Notes under the pieces: model-generated
What the model was told of the DNA's origin: nothing
The model's input: only the letters and a program-made list of their open reading frames with translations
Databases searched by the model: none
Assembly (NCBI RefSeq): GCF_009917485.1
Contig: NZ_QZDT01000008.1
Location: 79,597-143,596, forward strand
Direction: 5' to 3'
DNA from: Parablautia muri
Lineage (GTDB): Bacteria > Bacillota > Clostridia > Lachnospirales > Lachnospiraceae
DNA: 64,000 nucleotides
Shown: piece by piece, positions 9,583-18,098 of the stretch
How positions within the stretch are numbered: position 1 is the first letter of the stretch
Layout of the letters: the number at the start of each line of letters is the position of its first letter
Translations under genes and position numbers: made by a program

Positions 9583-9627
9583 ACCTCCAAAGCAGATCAG
9601 GTTATATCCCTTGTCAACTTTGGAGGT
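9583..9627 (-). terminator. Hairpin between pfp and the AEC gene, possible terminator or attenuator
   Basis: Perfect 10-bp inverted repeat ACCTCCAAAG/CTTTGGAGGT with a 25-base loop; on the minus strand it is followed by TTTTGAATTT. A second helix, GATCTG with CAGATC, can form across its 3' arm, so two alternative folds are possible in front of the AEC gene. Confidence 0.5.
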
Positions 9628-9732
9628 ATCATGTTTAATCCGTATTTTTTATAGGACCGGAAATTCTCTTAACGCCGACTTCCATACCGCTCTTTTATAG
9701 CAGCATCAATCTGACGAAAAATGTCCCTCAGC

Positions 9733-10962
9733 CTATTTTCTTACTAAATGTGAAGGCACGCCATTTACAAAAATCGGAAGAAGCTCGCCCATGATGAGCG
9801 GTCTTGCATACTTCTCATAGCCCTCGTTTAAGCCGCATCCGTCTTCCGTAATCCATTCCGCCGGAACAGGTCTTTCAACATTGGCAATTGCGTGAATATC
9901 ATATGCGCTTGTGCCGCACTGATAAGGATCATCCCCATTTCTGTCCAAAGTAATCATCATGCCTGTCTTGCCTTCGTTTGCCGCTACAACCGCGTCATGT
10001 CCAACCTGAAACGCTTCATTGATATCGGTCAGAGAAGCAAGGTGGGTTGCCGCACGCTGCAGGGTTGAAAATTCAATCGCTCTGGTCTTTAATCCTGTTT
10101 CAGATGCAACCAGCTGTGCCAAATAAGCCGCCGTACCGGACATCTGCTTATGGCCAAATGCGTCTACCGCAACATTTTCGTTTGCCAGCTCGCATACATA
10201 ACGGCCGTCTGCAATATGGATTCCCTCGGAAACTGCAATCACAACAGAAGATTTGGTTGCTGCCAAATGTTTTACCTTCTCCATGAAAGCGTCCATGTCA
10301 AATACTTTTTCAGGAAGGTAAATCGCATCAGCGCCGCTGCAGTCCTCTCCCTTTGCAAGAGCTGCTGCCGCAGTAAGCCATCCTGCATTACGGCCCATAA
10401 TCTCTACGATACAGATAGTAGGCTTTTTCGCCCCAAAGGACTCGTTGTCGCGAATGATTTCTTTTAAGCTGGCTGCAATATATTTAGCCGCCGAACCATA
10501 TCCGGGACAATGGTCCGTAACAGGAAGGTCATTGTCAATGGTCTTCGGCACACCCATGAATCTCTGTGTCTTGCCATGCGCCGCAGCATAATCAGATAAC
10601 ATTTTAACCGTATCCATAGAATCATTTCCGCCGGCATAAAACAGGCACTCAATATTATGCTTTTCCATGATTTCAAATACCTTTTCGTAAATGTCCTCAT
10701 GGCCTTCAATCTTAGGCATCTTAAAACGGCAGGATCCTAAGAAAGCGGACGGAGTTCTCTTTAACAGTTCAATTCCCACAGGGTCATCTAAGTAGTCCTC
10801 AAGCTCAATCAGCTTGTCCTCTAAAAATCCCTCAATTCCATGCACCATTCCGTAAACTTTCTTTACGCCCAGCTTCTTTGCTGCTGCGTATACACCTGCT
10901 ACAGATGAATTAATAACTGCCGTAGGCCCGCCGGACTGTCCAACAACAATATTACCTTTCAT
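9733..10962 (-). CDS. pfp: 6-phosphofructokinase, PPi-type active site
   Basis: A 409-residue PFK. The phosphoryl-donor site reads GGNDS (residues 111-115) and the substrate loop reads PKTIDND (139-145). In ATP-PFKs the equivalent positions are Gly (GGDGS) and Gly (PGTIDND); Asp at the first and Lys at the second are the established signature of PPi-dependent enzymes. The likely reaction is reversible PPi + fructose 6-phosphate to fructose 1,6-bisphosphate + Pi. The other family motifs GQSGGPTAVIN at the N-terminus and EIMGRNAGWL are present. Upstream is a good promoter (11014-11042); downstream is a hairpin. The donor specificity is inferred from two residues and not from an assay. Confidence 0.9.
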   Translation of the reverse strand: MKGNIVVGQSGGPTAVINSSVAGVYAAAKKLGVKKVYGMVHGIEGFLEDKLIELEDYLDDPVGIELLKRTPSAFLGSCRFKMPKIEGHEDIYEKVFEIMEKHNIECLFYAGGNDSMDTVKMLSDYAAAHGKTQRFMGVPKTIDNDLPVTDHCPGYGSAAKYIAASLKEIIRDNESFGAKKPTICIVEIMGRNAGWLTAAAALAKGEDCSGADAIYLPEKVFDMDAFMEKVKHLAATKSSVVIAVSEGIHIADGRYVCELANENVAVDAFGHKQMSGTAAYLAQLVASETGLKTRAIEFSTLQRAATHLASLTDINEAFQVGHDAVVAANEGKTGMMITLDRNGDDPYQCGTSAYDIHAIANVERPVPAEWITEDGCGLNEGYEKYARPLIMGELLPIFVNGVPSHLVRK

Positions 10963-11013
10963 TTTTACCTCTCCTTTATTCTATTGTTTTCAAATTTTTC
11001 CATTGCATCTTGA

Positions 11014-11042
11014 AGTATAGCAGATTCCCTTTTTTCTGACAA
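11014..11042 (-). promoter_or_regulatory. Sigma-A-type promoter of pfp
   Basis: TTGTCA and TATACT with a 17-bp spacer on the minus strand, about 50 bp before the pfp ATG. Confidence 0.55.
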
Positions 11043-11069
11043 GGGCCATTCCCCTTTTTACACTTCTTA

Positions 11070-12011
11070 TTACAAAAAGGATGCAACGCAATAAATCCCA
11101 TAAATCCCAAGCAGTGTGATTCCCTGAAGCCGTGAAGCTTTCTTTCTGACTAAAATAGGTACAAGCAGCACTGCCATAACAAGGCAGGAAAGGGGCATAT
11201 CTACCACCACAGTTGAGCGCTCTAAAGGAATTCCTGCAATCGCCGAAGGAATTCCGATTACCAAAAGCATATTCAGAAGGTTTGCCCCAATCACATTGCC
11301 AAGACCCACATTGCCATAGCCTTTTATCAAAGACATTACGGAAGTCATCAGCTCCGGCAGGGATGTTCCAAGCGCTATAAAGGTAACTGCGATAACTCTC
11401 TGCGGCACGCCAACCGCCTCTGCAATCAGGATTCCGTTGTCCACCAAAAGATTTGCCCCCACAAAAAGGAAAACCGCACAGACAATCAGTATCACAAGTT
11501 GTAACGGAATGGAAATCCCATCCGCCGTATCTTTATCTTCTTCCCCAGCGCTGCTCTCGGCAGGAGCACGCACAACATTGATACATGCATAAACAATAAA
11601 CAATATGAGCAGCACAATCCCAACAGGACGTCCAAAGGCCCCTGTTATGAAGCCGCACGCGGTTAGCAAAATAATTACAATAAAGTAGAATGCGCTGCGC
11701 CATGAAAGAGCGGATAGTTCCACCTGCTTTGACGGACGTATGGTCTGGGTCAGTCCCGCAATCAACGCCGTATTACAAATGATAGAACCAAAAGCATTTC
11801 CGGCAGCAATGGCTGCGGATCCGTCAAAAGCTGCCGTAGTGGAAACCAAAATCTCCGGCAGCGTGGTCCCAAGACTGACAACCGTAGCCCCCACCACAAT
11901 CTGGGGGATCCCAAGTTTTTTAGCGATTGCCACAGCCGCGTCCACCAGCCTGTCACCGCCTAGACAAATAAGCACTAAACCTACTACAAACAAAATAACA
12001 GTTTTTACCAT
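11070..12011 (-). CDS. Calcium/sodium antiporter, CaCA family (YrbG-like)
   Basis: A 313-residue membrane protein with about ten hydrophobic helices in two homologous halves. Each half has an alpha-repeat: GATVVSLGTTLPEILVS (about residues 42-58) and VTFIALGTSLPELMTS (about 200-215), with the acidic Glu that binds cations. A charged cytoplasmic loop (APAESSAGEEDKDTADG) separates them. Members exchange Na+ (sometimes with K+) for Ca2+ across the cytoplasmic membrane. It is 107 bp upstream of the pfp ATG on the same strand, but pfp has its own promoter. Confidence 0.9.
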   Translation of the reverse strand: MVKTVILFVVGLVLICLGGDRLVDAAVAIAKKLGIPQIVVGATVVSLGTTLPEILVSTTAAFDGSAAIAAGNAFGSIICNTALIAGLTQTIRPSKQVELSALSWRSAFYFIVIILLTACGFITGAFGRPVGIVLLILFIVYACINVVRAPAESSAGEEDKDTADGISIPLQLVILIVCAVFLFVGANLLVDNGILIAEAVGVPQRVIAVTFIALGTSLPELMTSVMSLIKGYGNVGLGNVIGANLLNMLLVIGIPSAIAGIPLERSTVVVDMPLSCLVMAVLLVPILVRKKASRLQGITLLGIYGIYCVASFL

Positions 12012-12350
12012 TTTCTCATCCTTTCTTCCTTAGTATTCCTCATTTTGTTGTACTAATTCAATTGATAATGTTTTGAGCCGCCGTTCACAACAAACGTCAT
12101 CTCGCTTCGCGAGTCGGTTTATTGTAACAAACGCATACTTCGTAAGTCAGCTTATCATAACAAAAAAGACTTCTGACCCACAAATTATGTGTGTCAAAAG
12201 TCTCGTACTTCCATTTTATAGCGGAAGTGTTAAGCCACGGCTTATCACCGGAGATTGTTGGCCCAACCCTTTTTACTACTCCCTTTCAACTTATGAAAAC
12301 TTTACCAGAAAAATGGAAATATGTCAAACATAAAAGTCAAAAACTTTCTT

Positions 12351-12392
12351 ACTGACTTTGCAATAAATGCAAAATCCAAGGCCGAATCATTA
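12351..12392. repeat. Palindromic interspersed repeat, copy A
   Basis: Core CTTTGCAATAAATGCAAAAT forms a short hairpin, followed by GGCCGAATCATTA. It resembles the copies at 12820 and 42701, allowing a few mismatches. Confidence 0.6.
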
Positions 12393-12819
12393 GGAAACAA
12401 TACTACTGATGCATACTGCATTTCCCAAAATCGAGGTCTGTATTGGAACCTCCTTTCGTTCCAATACATCAAATGACGTCTTAACGATTCCGCTTTTTTC
12501 ATTATCATTTTCACTGTTCTCAATATCGTCCGTTGCGCAAATAGCTGTATCTCTCCCCCATGCAGCGTACCTTTTCAGTACATTTTTATCCGGCAAATTA
12601 TGCATGCGGTATACAGTGTGGTCTTTGCCAGCGCAGGAGATGCAATGCCTAATTCATTGAATCTATCTATCAGAAAACCTGCAGTTTGAGATGCGTGATG
12701 TGGTATTTTTATGTAATCAATTCACTCTTTTATAAAAAAAACAATCTACTATCGTGGCTCAATTCTAAATCATCTGCGGTTAGGGGGCAGATTTTCTCTC
12801 GATTAAATTTACATATTTT

Positions 12820-12861
12820 TACGGCCTTTGCAGTAACTGCAAAGGCCTAGACCGAATCATT
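12820..12861. repeat. Palindromic interspersed repeat, copy B
   Basis: The most regular copy: GGCCTTTGCA and TGCAAAGGCC form a perfect 10-bp stem around GTAAC, then TAGACCGAATCATT. Confidence 0.65.
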
Positions 12862-12914
12862 GCAAAATATTTTTTTCACATATACCGCACATTTAAGAAA
12901 ATGATTTCTAATCC

Positions 12915-13318
12915 TCATCCTCTCACAGACGCAACCACAACACCCACCTTTTCATCCGCCGCCTCTCCTGCCGGGTTGATTATGTATTCCTCCACACAAG
13001 CCGAAATAATAAAAGTTTCCGCATAGTGCACTTCAAAGGGTTCAAAAGCGCCGCTGTAGCTTTCGATCACAGCCTTTTCCCCTTCCACCACATTCAGTAC
13101 ATGCTCCACATGGATGGGTCTTGGAATCCCGTCCAGCCCTACCCGCCCTCAATCCTACCGGGTGATAAGGCGCACGCCAACACCAATCACCAGCACCACG
13201 TCCTCCATCGTCTTCTCTATCCTGCTCTTAACCTCTTTCAGCTTTTCTTCTATAAAGCAATCCGCAAGCTTTTTATGGCACATAAATCCAAACACCCTGT
13301 CATCCGTTAAATTTGTAT
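12915..13318 (-). pseudogene. Decayed class I mannose-6-phosphate isomerase (N- and C-terminal pieces)
   Basis: Two fragments on one strand seem to come from one gene. The upstream piece (13155-13318) reads LTDDRVFGFMCHKKLADCF then VVLVIGVGVRLI and stops; it resembles the N-terminal part of the large isomerase seen in Lachnospiraceae. The downstream piece (12915-13146) reads EHVLNVVEGEKAVIES and HYAETFIISACVEEYII, which is the C-terminal cupin part of ManA-like enzymes. Between them the catalytic core is missing, about 400 residues by my recollection of the family. There is no start signal for the second piece. I conclude internal deletion and decay; the family call is from motif memory. Confidence 0.5.
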
Positions 13319-13324
13319 TTTTAG

Positions 13325-13366
13325 ACAAAAAAATAACCTTGAAAGATTGAATCCCCCCTTCAAGGT
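13325..13366 (-). terminator. Rho-independent terminator after tRNA-Leu
   Basis: ACCTTGAA/TTCAAGGT stem with a 15-base loop, followed on the minus strand by TTATTTTTTTG. It lies directly downstream of tRNA-Leu(UAG). Confidence 0.8.
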
Positions 13367-13374
13367 ATCTGCCA

Positions 13375-13454
13375 TGCGGAATGAGGGACTCGAACCCTCA
13401 CGGTCGCCCACAAGAACCTAAATCTTGCATGTCTGCCAATTCCATCAATTCCGC
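13375..13454 (-). tRNA. tRNA-Leu (anticodon UAG)
   Basis: A complete class II tRNA: 7-bp acceptor GCGGAAT/ATTCCGC, long variable arm, TTCGAGTCC T-loop. The anticodon loop TTTAGGT sits between CAAGA and TCTTG and gives UAG, reading CUA. Discriminator A, no encoded CCA. A terminator follows. Confidence 0.95.
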
Positions 13455-13596
13455 CTATTTCATCCGGATAACCAGACTTAAAAATTACGTATTCTATCTT
13501 ACCATTCCAAGAATTTGCTGTCAACTTCTCCACATAAAAAATTTTAATCTTCCGGTATTATCTTCTAACCTTTCAAACAAGTAAAGCCATCTGCTC

Positions 13597-14064
13597 CTAC
13601 GCCAATTTGCACACATCCACCCAGCCTTCCTCATCGGCATACCTTTCCATCTCCTCTATTGTAAGTTCAATCGCACTGTTGCTGCTGCCGCAGGCAGGAA
13701 ACACTGTCTCAAATCGTTTTATGGATTCATCCAGATAGACCTTCACCCCTTGGTTAACCGCAAAGGGACAAACCCCTCCAACCGCATGTCCCACCAAAAG
13801 CGTCACTTTGTCCGGCGAGAGCATCTTCGCTTTTGTGCCAAACTTCTTTTTATATTTGGCATTGTCAATTTTCACATCCCCGGCAGCCACCACCAAAATT
13901 GCCTTTCCTTCCACCATAAAGGAAAGCGTTTTTGCAATTCTTTGAGGCTCGCATCCAAGTGCCTGGGCTGCCAGAGCGACCGTTGCACTGGATACCTCAA
14001 ATTCCTGAATCCTATCTTCCATTCCATATTTTCTAAAATATTCTCTTACCTTATCAATTGCCAC
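13597..14064 (-). CDS. YbaK/EbsC-family Cys-tRNA(Pro) deacylase-like protein
   Basis: A 155-residue single-domain protein, the usual length of the YbaK/ProX editing family. Hallmarks are RIAKTLSFMV near residue 40, VVAAGDVKIDNAKYKKKFG, GHAVGGVCPFA (the substrate-pocket Gly loop) and FPACGSSNSAIELT near the C-terminus. It probably hydrolyses mischarged tRNA in the cytoplasm. I start at GTG 14064: AAGGAGG ends 9 nt upstream, and the longer frame would run far into the nitroreductase gene. The GTG overlaps the end of the nitroreductase gene by 11 bp, so the two are translationally coupled. Confidence 0.85.
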   Translation of the reverse strand: MAIDKVREYFRKYGMEDRIQEFEVSSATVALAAQALGCEPQRIAKTLSFMVEGKAILVVAAGDVKIDNAKYKKKFGTKAKMLSPDKVTLLVGHAVGGVCPFAVNQGVKVYLDESIKRFETVFPACGSSNSAIELTIEEMERYADEEGWVDVCKLA

Positions 14065-14830
14065 AGCTTCCTTCCTCCTTACCTTTACCATGATTGGCTG
14101 CCTGATCCGCAAAAGCTTCCAAATAAACACGCACCGACCGACTCATCTCTCTTGCAAAATCCGAATTGTATTTCCGCTCGCAAAAACACCTGCTCCACTC
14201 CTCGAAGCTTACACTCTGGCATTTCTTATCAAACATCCTGCGCAGCTCATCACTGCTTTTACGCCGGTAGCCGTTCTCTTGCACAATATCCTCTAACCGG
14301 CACCGCACCGGCTTTTGGCGCTCCTGCTGCTGGTCTGTGGGATAGCCGAACACTAGCATAGCCGCTGGAAAAACATATTCCGGCAGATTCAAAAGCTCCC
14401 GGTGCACCTCACAATTTTCCATAATATCCCCAATATAGCAGGAACCAATTCCCATGCTTTGGGCCGCCGTAACAGCATTTTGCGCCGCTATGTTTGTATC
14501 TGACACTGCAAGCATTAAATCCCCTGCACCAGGCCTTCTCGGCGTACATCCGCCCTCTAAGAAAACATCATACCATTTTTGCAAATCCGCACAAAATACA
14601 AGCACCATTTTCGCCTTTGCAATAAAAGGCTGGTGGTCACAGGTTACGGAAAGCTTCTTTTTCAGCTCCTCATCCGTAATGTCAAGAATCGTATAGAGCT
14701 GCTGGTTTCCTGCCGTAGGCGCCGCCATTGCCGCATACAAGATTTCCTTTTTCTCCTTTGAAGTAATTTCCTGATCTGTAAAAACACGTACCGATTTCCT
14801 TCTGTGCAAATCCCGTATTATCTCATTCAT
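14054..14830 (-). CDS. Nitroreductase-family protein
   Basis: A 258-residue FMN-dependent nitroreductase-like protein. The N-terminal RRKSVRVFTDQEI and AAMAAPTAGNQQ are the classical FMN-binding regions; AVTAAQSMGIGSCYIGDI is the central helix motif and PAAMLVFGYP the late strand. After about residue 185 there is an extension rich in basic residues. Natural electron acceptors of such enzymes are varied and cannot be assigned here. The ATG at 14830 follows GGAGG by 9 nt. Its end overlaps the YbaK-like gene. Confidence 0.85.
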   Translation of the reverse strand: MNEIIRDLHRRKSVRVFTDQEITSKEKKEILYAAMAAPTAGNQQLYTILDITDEELKKKLSVTCDHQPFIAKAKMVLVFCADLQKWYDVFLEGGCTPRRPGAGDLMLAVSDTNIAAQNAVTAAQSMGIGSCYIGDIMENCEVHRELLNLPEYVFPAAMLVFGYPTDQQQERQKPVRCRLEDIVQENGYRRKSSDELRRMFDKKCQSVSFEEWSRCFCERKYNSDFAREMSRSVRVYLEAFADQAANHGKGKEEGSCGN

Positions 14831-15205
14831 TTGTACAATCCTCCATTCTCTCAAGTTCTTACTTACATCATCGGAAATATCTGCACAACGTTATTTTCCG
14901 CTATCGTATAATTTCCGTGTTCTTTCCGACATCGCATTTGATAAGTAAAATACCGTCCTTAATTTTATTATAAATCATATTTTTAAATCCTTACCCTCTC
15001 CAAATATCATGCTTTTACTTATTTTAGAAAAATATAATTTACCCGTCAAGCGGTTATTCCTATTAATTATAGAAATAACTGCCAAATAGTAACAGTTTGG
15101 TCTTCATATTTGCTGTTACGCCACACGCTCATTTGAAAATATTTAGGGTTGCCTTTCACCTGCAACATCTCTATAATGAATAGATATAATGATGAAAAAA
15201 TAAAA

Positions 15206-15233
15206 TTGTTTTTATAAAAAAAACTGATATAAT
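15206..15233 (+). promoter_or_regulatory. Promoter of the hybrid histidine kinase gene
   Basis: TTGTTT, 16-bp spacer, TATAAT, about 75 bp before the ATG. Confidence 0.55.
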
Positions 15234-15236
15234 GTT

Positions 15237-15265
15237 AAATAAGCCATCATAAATTTGGCTTATTT
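15237..15265 (+). promoter_or_regulatory. Inverted repeat in the histidine kinase leader
   Basis: Perfect 9-bp inverted repeat AAATAAGCC/GGCTTATTT with an 11-base loop, a few bases after the -10 box and 30 bp before the ribosome site. It may be an operator or a weak attenuator. Confidence 0.45.
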
Positions 15266-15307
15266 CTACCATTGTCCGCGAATAAAAGATTTACAGGAGG
15301 AAAACAT

Positions 15308-17869
15308 ATGGATATCCAGGATAAGATGGGGAACCGTACAAGACATTTTTTAATCGGAAGCTTTACTCTCCTTCTGGTTATAAGCGCCAGTGCGTTTTTA
15401 TGTTTGGGATACTATATGAGCAATGTAAGCCGGAAAGCCATTGACAAAGTGGGCAGTCTGTATATGGAAGGCATAAATAAGCAGATTTCCGCACATTTCC
15501 GGACACTTATGACTCTGAAATTGGAGCAGGCCGAAACGGTCGTAGAGGTAGTTTCGGCAAACCATGACAATGCCAATGAATTATACGAAGAATTAATCTA
15601 CCGAATCCATGTCAGGAATTTTAATTATCTGGCGTTATGCTCTGAAAGCGGCGACCTGGAAATGCTTTACGGAGAGCCGATATACCTTGCTGATCCTGAG
15701 CCATTTTTTGAATCTTTAGAAAACAACGAAAAAAAGATTGCAATAGGCAAGGATGAATCTGGTAATGAGGTGGTTTTGTTCGGTATTAACGCAGACTACC
15801 CTATGAAAAACGGGGAACAGTGCATGGCATTAATTGCCGCCCTTCCTATAGAATACATTAGCGAAATGCTTGATACGGACGAAGTCGATGAACTGGTGTA
15901 CACACATATTATCCGAAAGGACGGAAGTTTTATTTCAAGCGCTCTAAGCAACGACTATTCGGATTATTTTTCCAGTCTTTATGAAAGATATCCGGAGGAT
16001 TCCCGTGAAACTATAGACGCTTATATCGAAGCTCTCACTACAGCCATGCAAAACAAAGAAGATTATTCTGCTATTCTGGAGCTGGGAGGAAACAGAGAAC
16101 TGATATATTCCACCTTACTGCCTTACTCAGAATGGCACCTGATTATTGTTCTCCCCTTCGGTCCTTTAAACCAAACAGTAGAAAACTTAAACTTAAATAC
16201 AACAGCCGCTACTATATTAGTCTTTGCGCTTATTCTTCTTATGCTGTTGTTTATCTTCTATATTTATTACAAACTGAGCTGCCAACAGCTTATTGCTTTG
16301 GATGCGGCGCGGCAAGAGGCCCTTTTGGCAAATAAGGCTAAAAGTGAGTTTCTCTCGAATATGAGCCACGATATTCGTACTCCAATGAACGCAATCGTAG
16401 GCATGACGGCAATCGCAACTACACACATTGATGATATTGAGCATGTACAGCACTGCCTTAAGAAAATAGCATTGTCCGGCAAACACCTGCTTGGACTTAT
16501 CAATGATGTATTGGATATGTCAAAAATAGAAAGCGGCAAATTGACCTTAACTGCAGAACGAATCTCCCTGCGAGAAATATCCGATGCACTGGTCAGCATT
16601 GTGCAACCTCAGATTAAAAACAAAAATCAAAACTTTAATGTACATATTGATAATATAATAGCAGAAGATGTATATTGTGACAGCGTACGTTTGAATCAGA
16701 TTCTCCTGAATCTGCTCTCTAATGCCATTAAATACACACAGGAGGGTGGAACCGTTCAGTTGTCCCTGTACCAGGAAGACATAACGCTGCCAGAAAAAGA
16801 AAACTATGTTCGAACCCATATTAAGGTGAAAGATAATGGAATCGGCATGGCGCCCGAATTTATAGAACGTATTTTCGATTCCTATTCCAGAGCGGACAGT
16901 AAACGCGTACAAAAAACGGAGGGCGCCGGACTAGGCATGGCCATTACAAAATATATTGTAAATGCCATGAACGGAACCATTACCGTGGAAAGCACCCTGA
17001 ATAAAGGTACTGAATTTCACGTAATTTTAGATCTGGAAAAGGCCTTAGGGCAGGAAATGGATATGCTTCTTCCCCCCTGGAAGATACTGGTGGTAGATGA
17101 TGACGAGATGTTATGCCGCACAGCAATAGAAACTCTGGAATCCATTGGCATACATGCAGATTGGACACAAAGCGGAAATAAAGCAATCCAAATGGTAACG
17201 GCCCATCATCAGATGCATGATGAATATCAAATTGTTCTTTTGGATTGGAAACTTCCTGAACAGGACGGCATTACAATTGCCAAACAAATGCTGCAAATCA
17301 CGGATATACCCATTATTCTGATTTCAGCATATGACTGGGGTGAATTTGAAGCAGAGGCCAAGGCTGCCGGCATTACCGGTTTTATTTCAAAGCCATTATT
17401 TAAATCAACTTTGTTCTACGGCTTAAAGAAATATATGAATATATCGGAAGCCCAGGACAGCTCAAATGTAGACATGGATTTAGCCGGTCATAATATATTA
17501 GTTGCGGAAGATAATGATTTAAACTGGGAAATCTTAAGTGAACTGCTTTCTGATTTCGGCCTGAAGCTTGATTGGGCCGAAAACGGACAAATTTGTTTCG
17601 AAATGTTTAAGTCCTCTGAACCGGGATATTATGCTGCAATTCTAATGGATATTCGAATGCCTGTTATGAATGGCATAGAAGCTACACTGGCAATCCGCGC
17701 ATCAGACCATCAGGATGCCCAAAGTATTCCGATTATCGCCATGACAGCGGATGCTTTTTCTGAGGATGTGCAACGGTGTTTGGACAGCGGAATGAATGCC
17801 CATACTGCCAAACCGGTTAATCTTGATGAGGTACTTTCATTGTTAAAGAAATTCATTTTAAACCACTAA
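15308..17869 (+). CDS. Membrane hybrid sensor histidine kinase with two receiver domains
   Basis: An 853-residue hybrid kinase. TM1 lies at about 14-37, an extracellular sensor of roughly 260 residues follows, then TM2 at about 300-322. The HisKA H-box is FLSNMSHDIRTPMNA (His near 353). The HATPase has N-box LLNLLSNAIKYT, G1 KDNGIGM and G2 GAGLGMAI. Receiver 1 begins ILVVDDDEM with phospho-acceptor Asp in LLDWKLPEQDG; receiver 2 begins NILVAEDNDLN with Asp in MDIRMPVMNG and Lys in AKPVN. There is no HPt domain and no output domain, so the phosphoryl group must pass to a separate partner. The ATG at 15308 is 7 nt after AGGAGG. The output is unknown; the chemoreceptor gene follows on the same strand behind a terminator. 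Confidence 0.92.
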   Translation: MDIQDKMGNRTRHFLIGSFTLLLVISASAFLCLGYYMSNVSRKAIDKVGSLYMEGINKQISAHFRTLMTLKLEQAETVVEVVSANHDNANELYEELIYRIHVRNFNYLALCSESGDLEMLYGEPIYLADPEPFFESLENNEKKIAIGKDESGNEVVLFGINADYPMKNGEQCMALIAALPIEYISEMLDTDEVDELVYTHIIRKDGSFISSALSNDYSDYFSSLYERYPEDSRETIDAYIEALTTAMQNKEDYSAILELGGNRELIYSTLLPYSEWHLIIVLPFGPLNQTVENLNLNTTAATILVFALILLMLLFIFYIYYKLSCQQLIALDAARQEALLANKAKSEFLSNMSHDIRTPMNAIVGMTAIATTHIDDIEHVQHCLKKIALSGKHLLGLINDVLDMSKIESGKLTLTAERISLREISDALVSIVQPQIKNKNQNFNVHIDNIIAEDVYCDSVRLNQILLNLLSNAIKYTQEGGTVQLSLYQEDITLPEKENYVRTHIKVKDNGIGMAPEFIERIFDSYSRADSKRVQKTEGAGLGMAITKYIVNAMNGTITVESTLNKGTEFHVILDLEKALGQEMDMLLPPWKILVVDDDEMLCRTAIETLESIGIHADWTQSGNKAIQMVTAHHQMHDEYQIVLLDWKLPEQDGITIAKQMLQITDIPIILISAYDWGEFEAEAKAAGITGFISKPLFKSTLFYGLKKYMNISEAQDSSNVDMDLAGHNILVAEDNDLNWEILSELLSDFGLKLDWAENGQICFEMFKSSEPGYYAAILMDIRMPVMNGIEATLAIRASDHQDAQSIPIIAMTADAFSEDVQRCLDSGMNAHTAKPVNLDEVLSLLKKFILNH

Positions 17870-17906
17870 ATCAAATTATCAAAACACTGCTGTTCTTGAG
17901 ATAAAG

Positions 17907-17961
17907 AAAGGGCCGATGTGCAATCACCAAAATACGTGATTACACATCGGCCCTTCCTTTT
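17907..17961 (+). terminator. Strong terminator after the hybrid histidine kinase
   Basis: Long near-perfect stem, AAGGGCCGATGTG with CACATCGGCCCTT extended by AATCAC/GTGATT, then CCTTTTATT. Confidence 0.85.
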
Positions 17962-18098
17962 ATTCCTAATTTGTGTTATACTTTTCTTAAAGTCTATCAT
18001 TCTTTGGTTGCGCTGTGCGGCTCATAGCTCTTACCGGAAGAATGAGCGGCTTTTATTGTGTTAAACAAAAATTTATTTGTAAAAGGAGTGACAGAAAA

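Larger units (their letters stand above)
12012..12914. other. Gene-poor region with hairpins and palindromic repeats
   Basis: No convincing gene. It holds two imperfect copies of a CTTCG...TAACAAA phrase near 12.10-12.16 kb, an imperfect hairpin at 12167-12203, and two copies of a palindromic repeat (12351-12392 and 12820-12861). Open frames on the minus strand around 12300-12605 have no ribosome binding site and I recognise no family in them; they could be a decayed gene. Confidence 0.5.
14831..15307. other. Intergenic region upstream of the nitroreductase and histidine kinase genes
   Basis: AT-rich divergent region. I see no gene in 14850-15180. The right end holds the histidine kinase promoter and a leader hairpin listed separately. 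Confidence 0.6.

Noticed and set aside
12302..12605. Minus-strand frames of about 72 codons
   Set aside because: Two overlapping frames in different registers, no ribosome site, no recognised family; left as part of a gene-poor region and at most a decayed gene.
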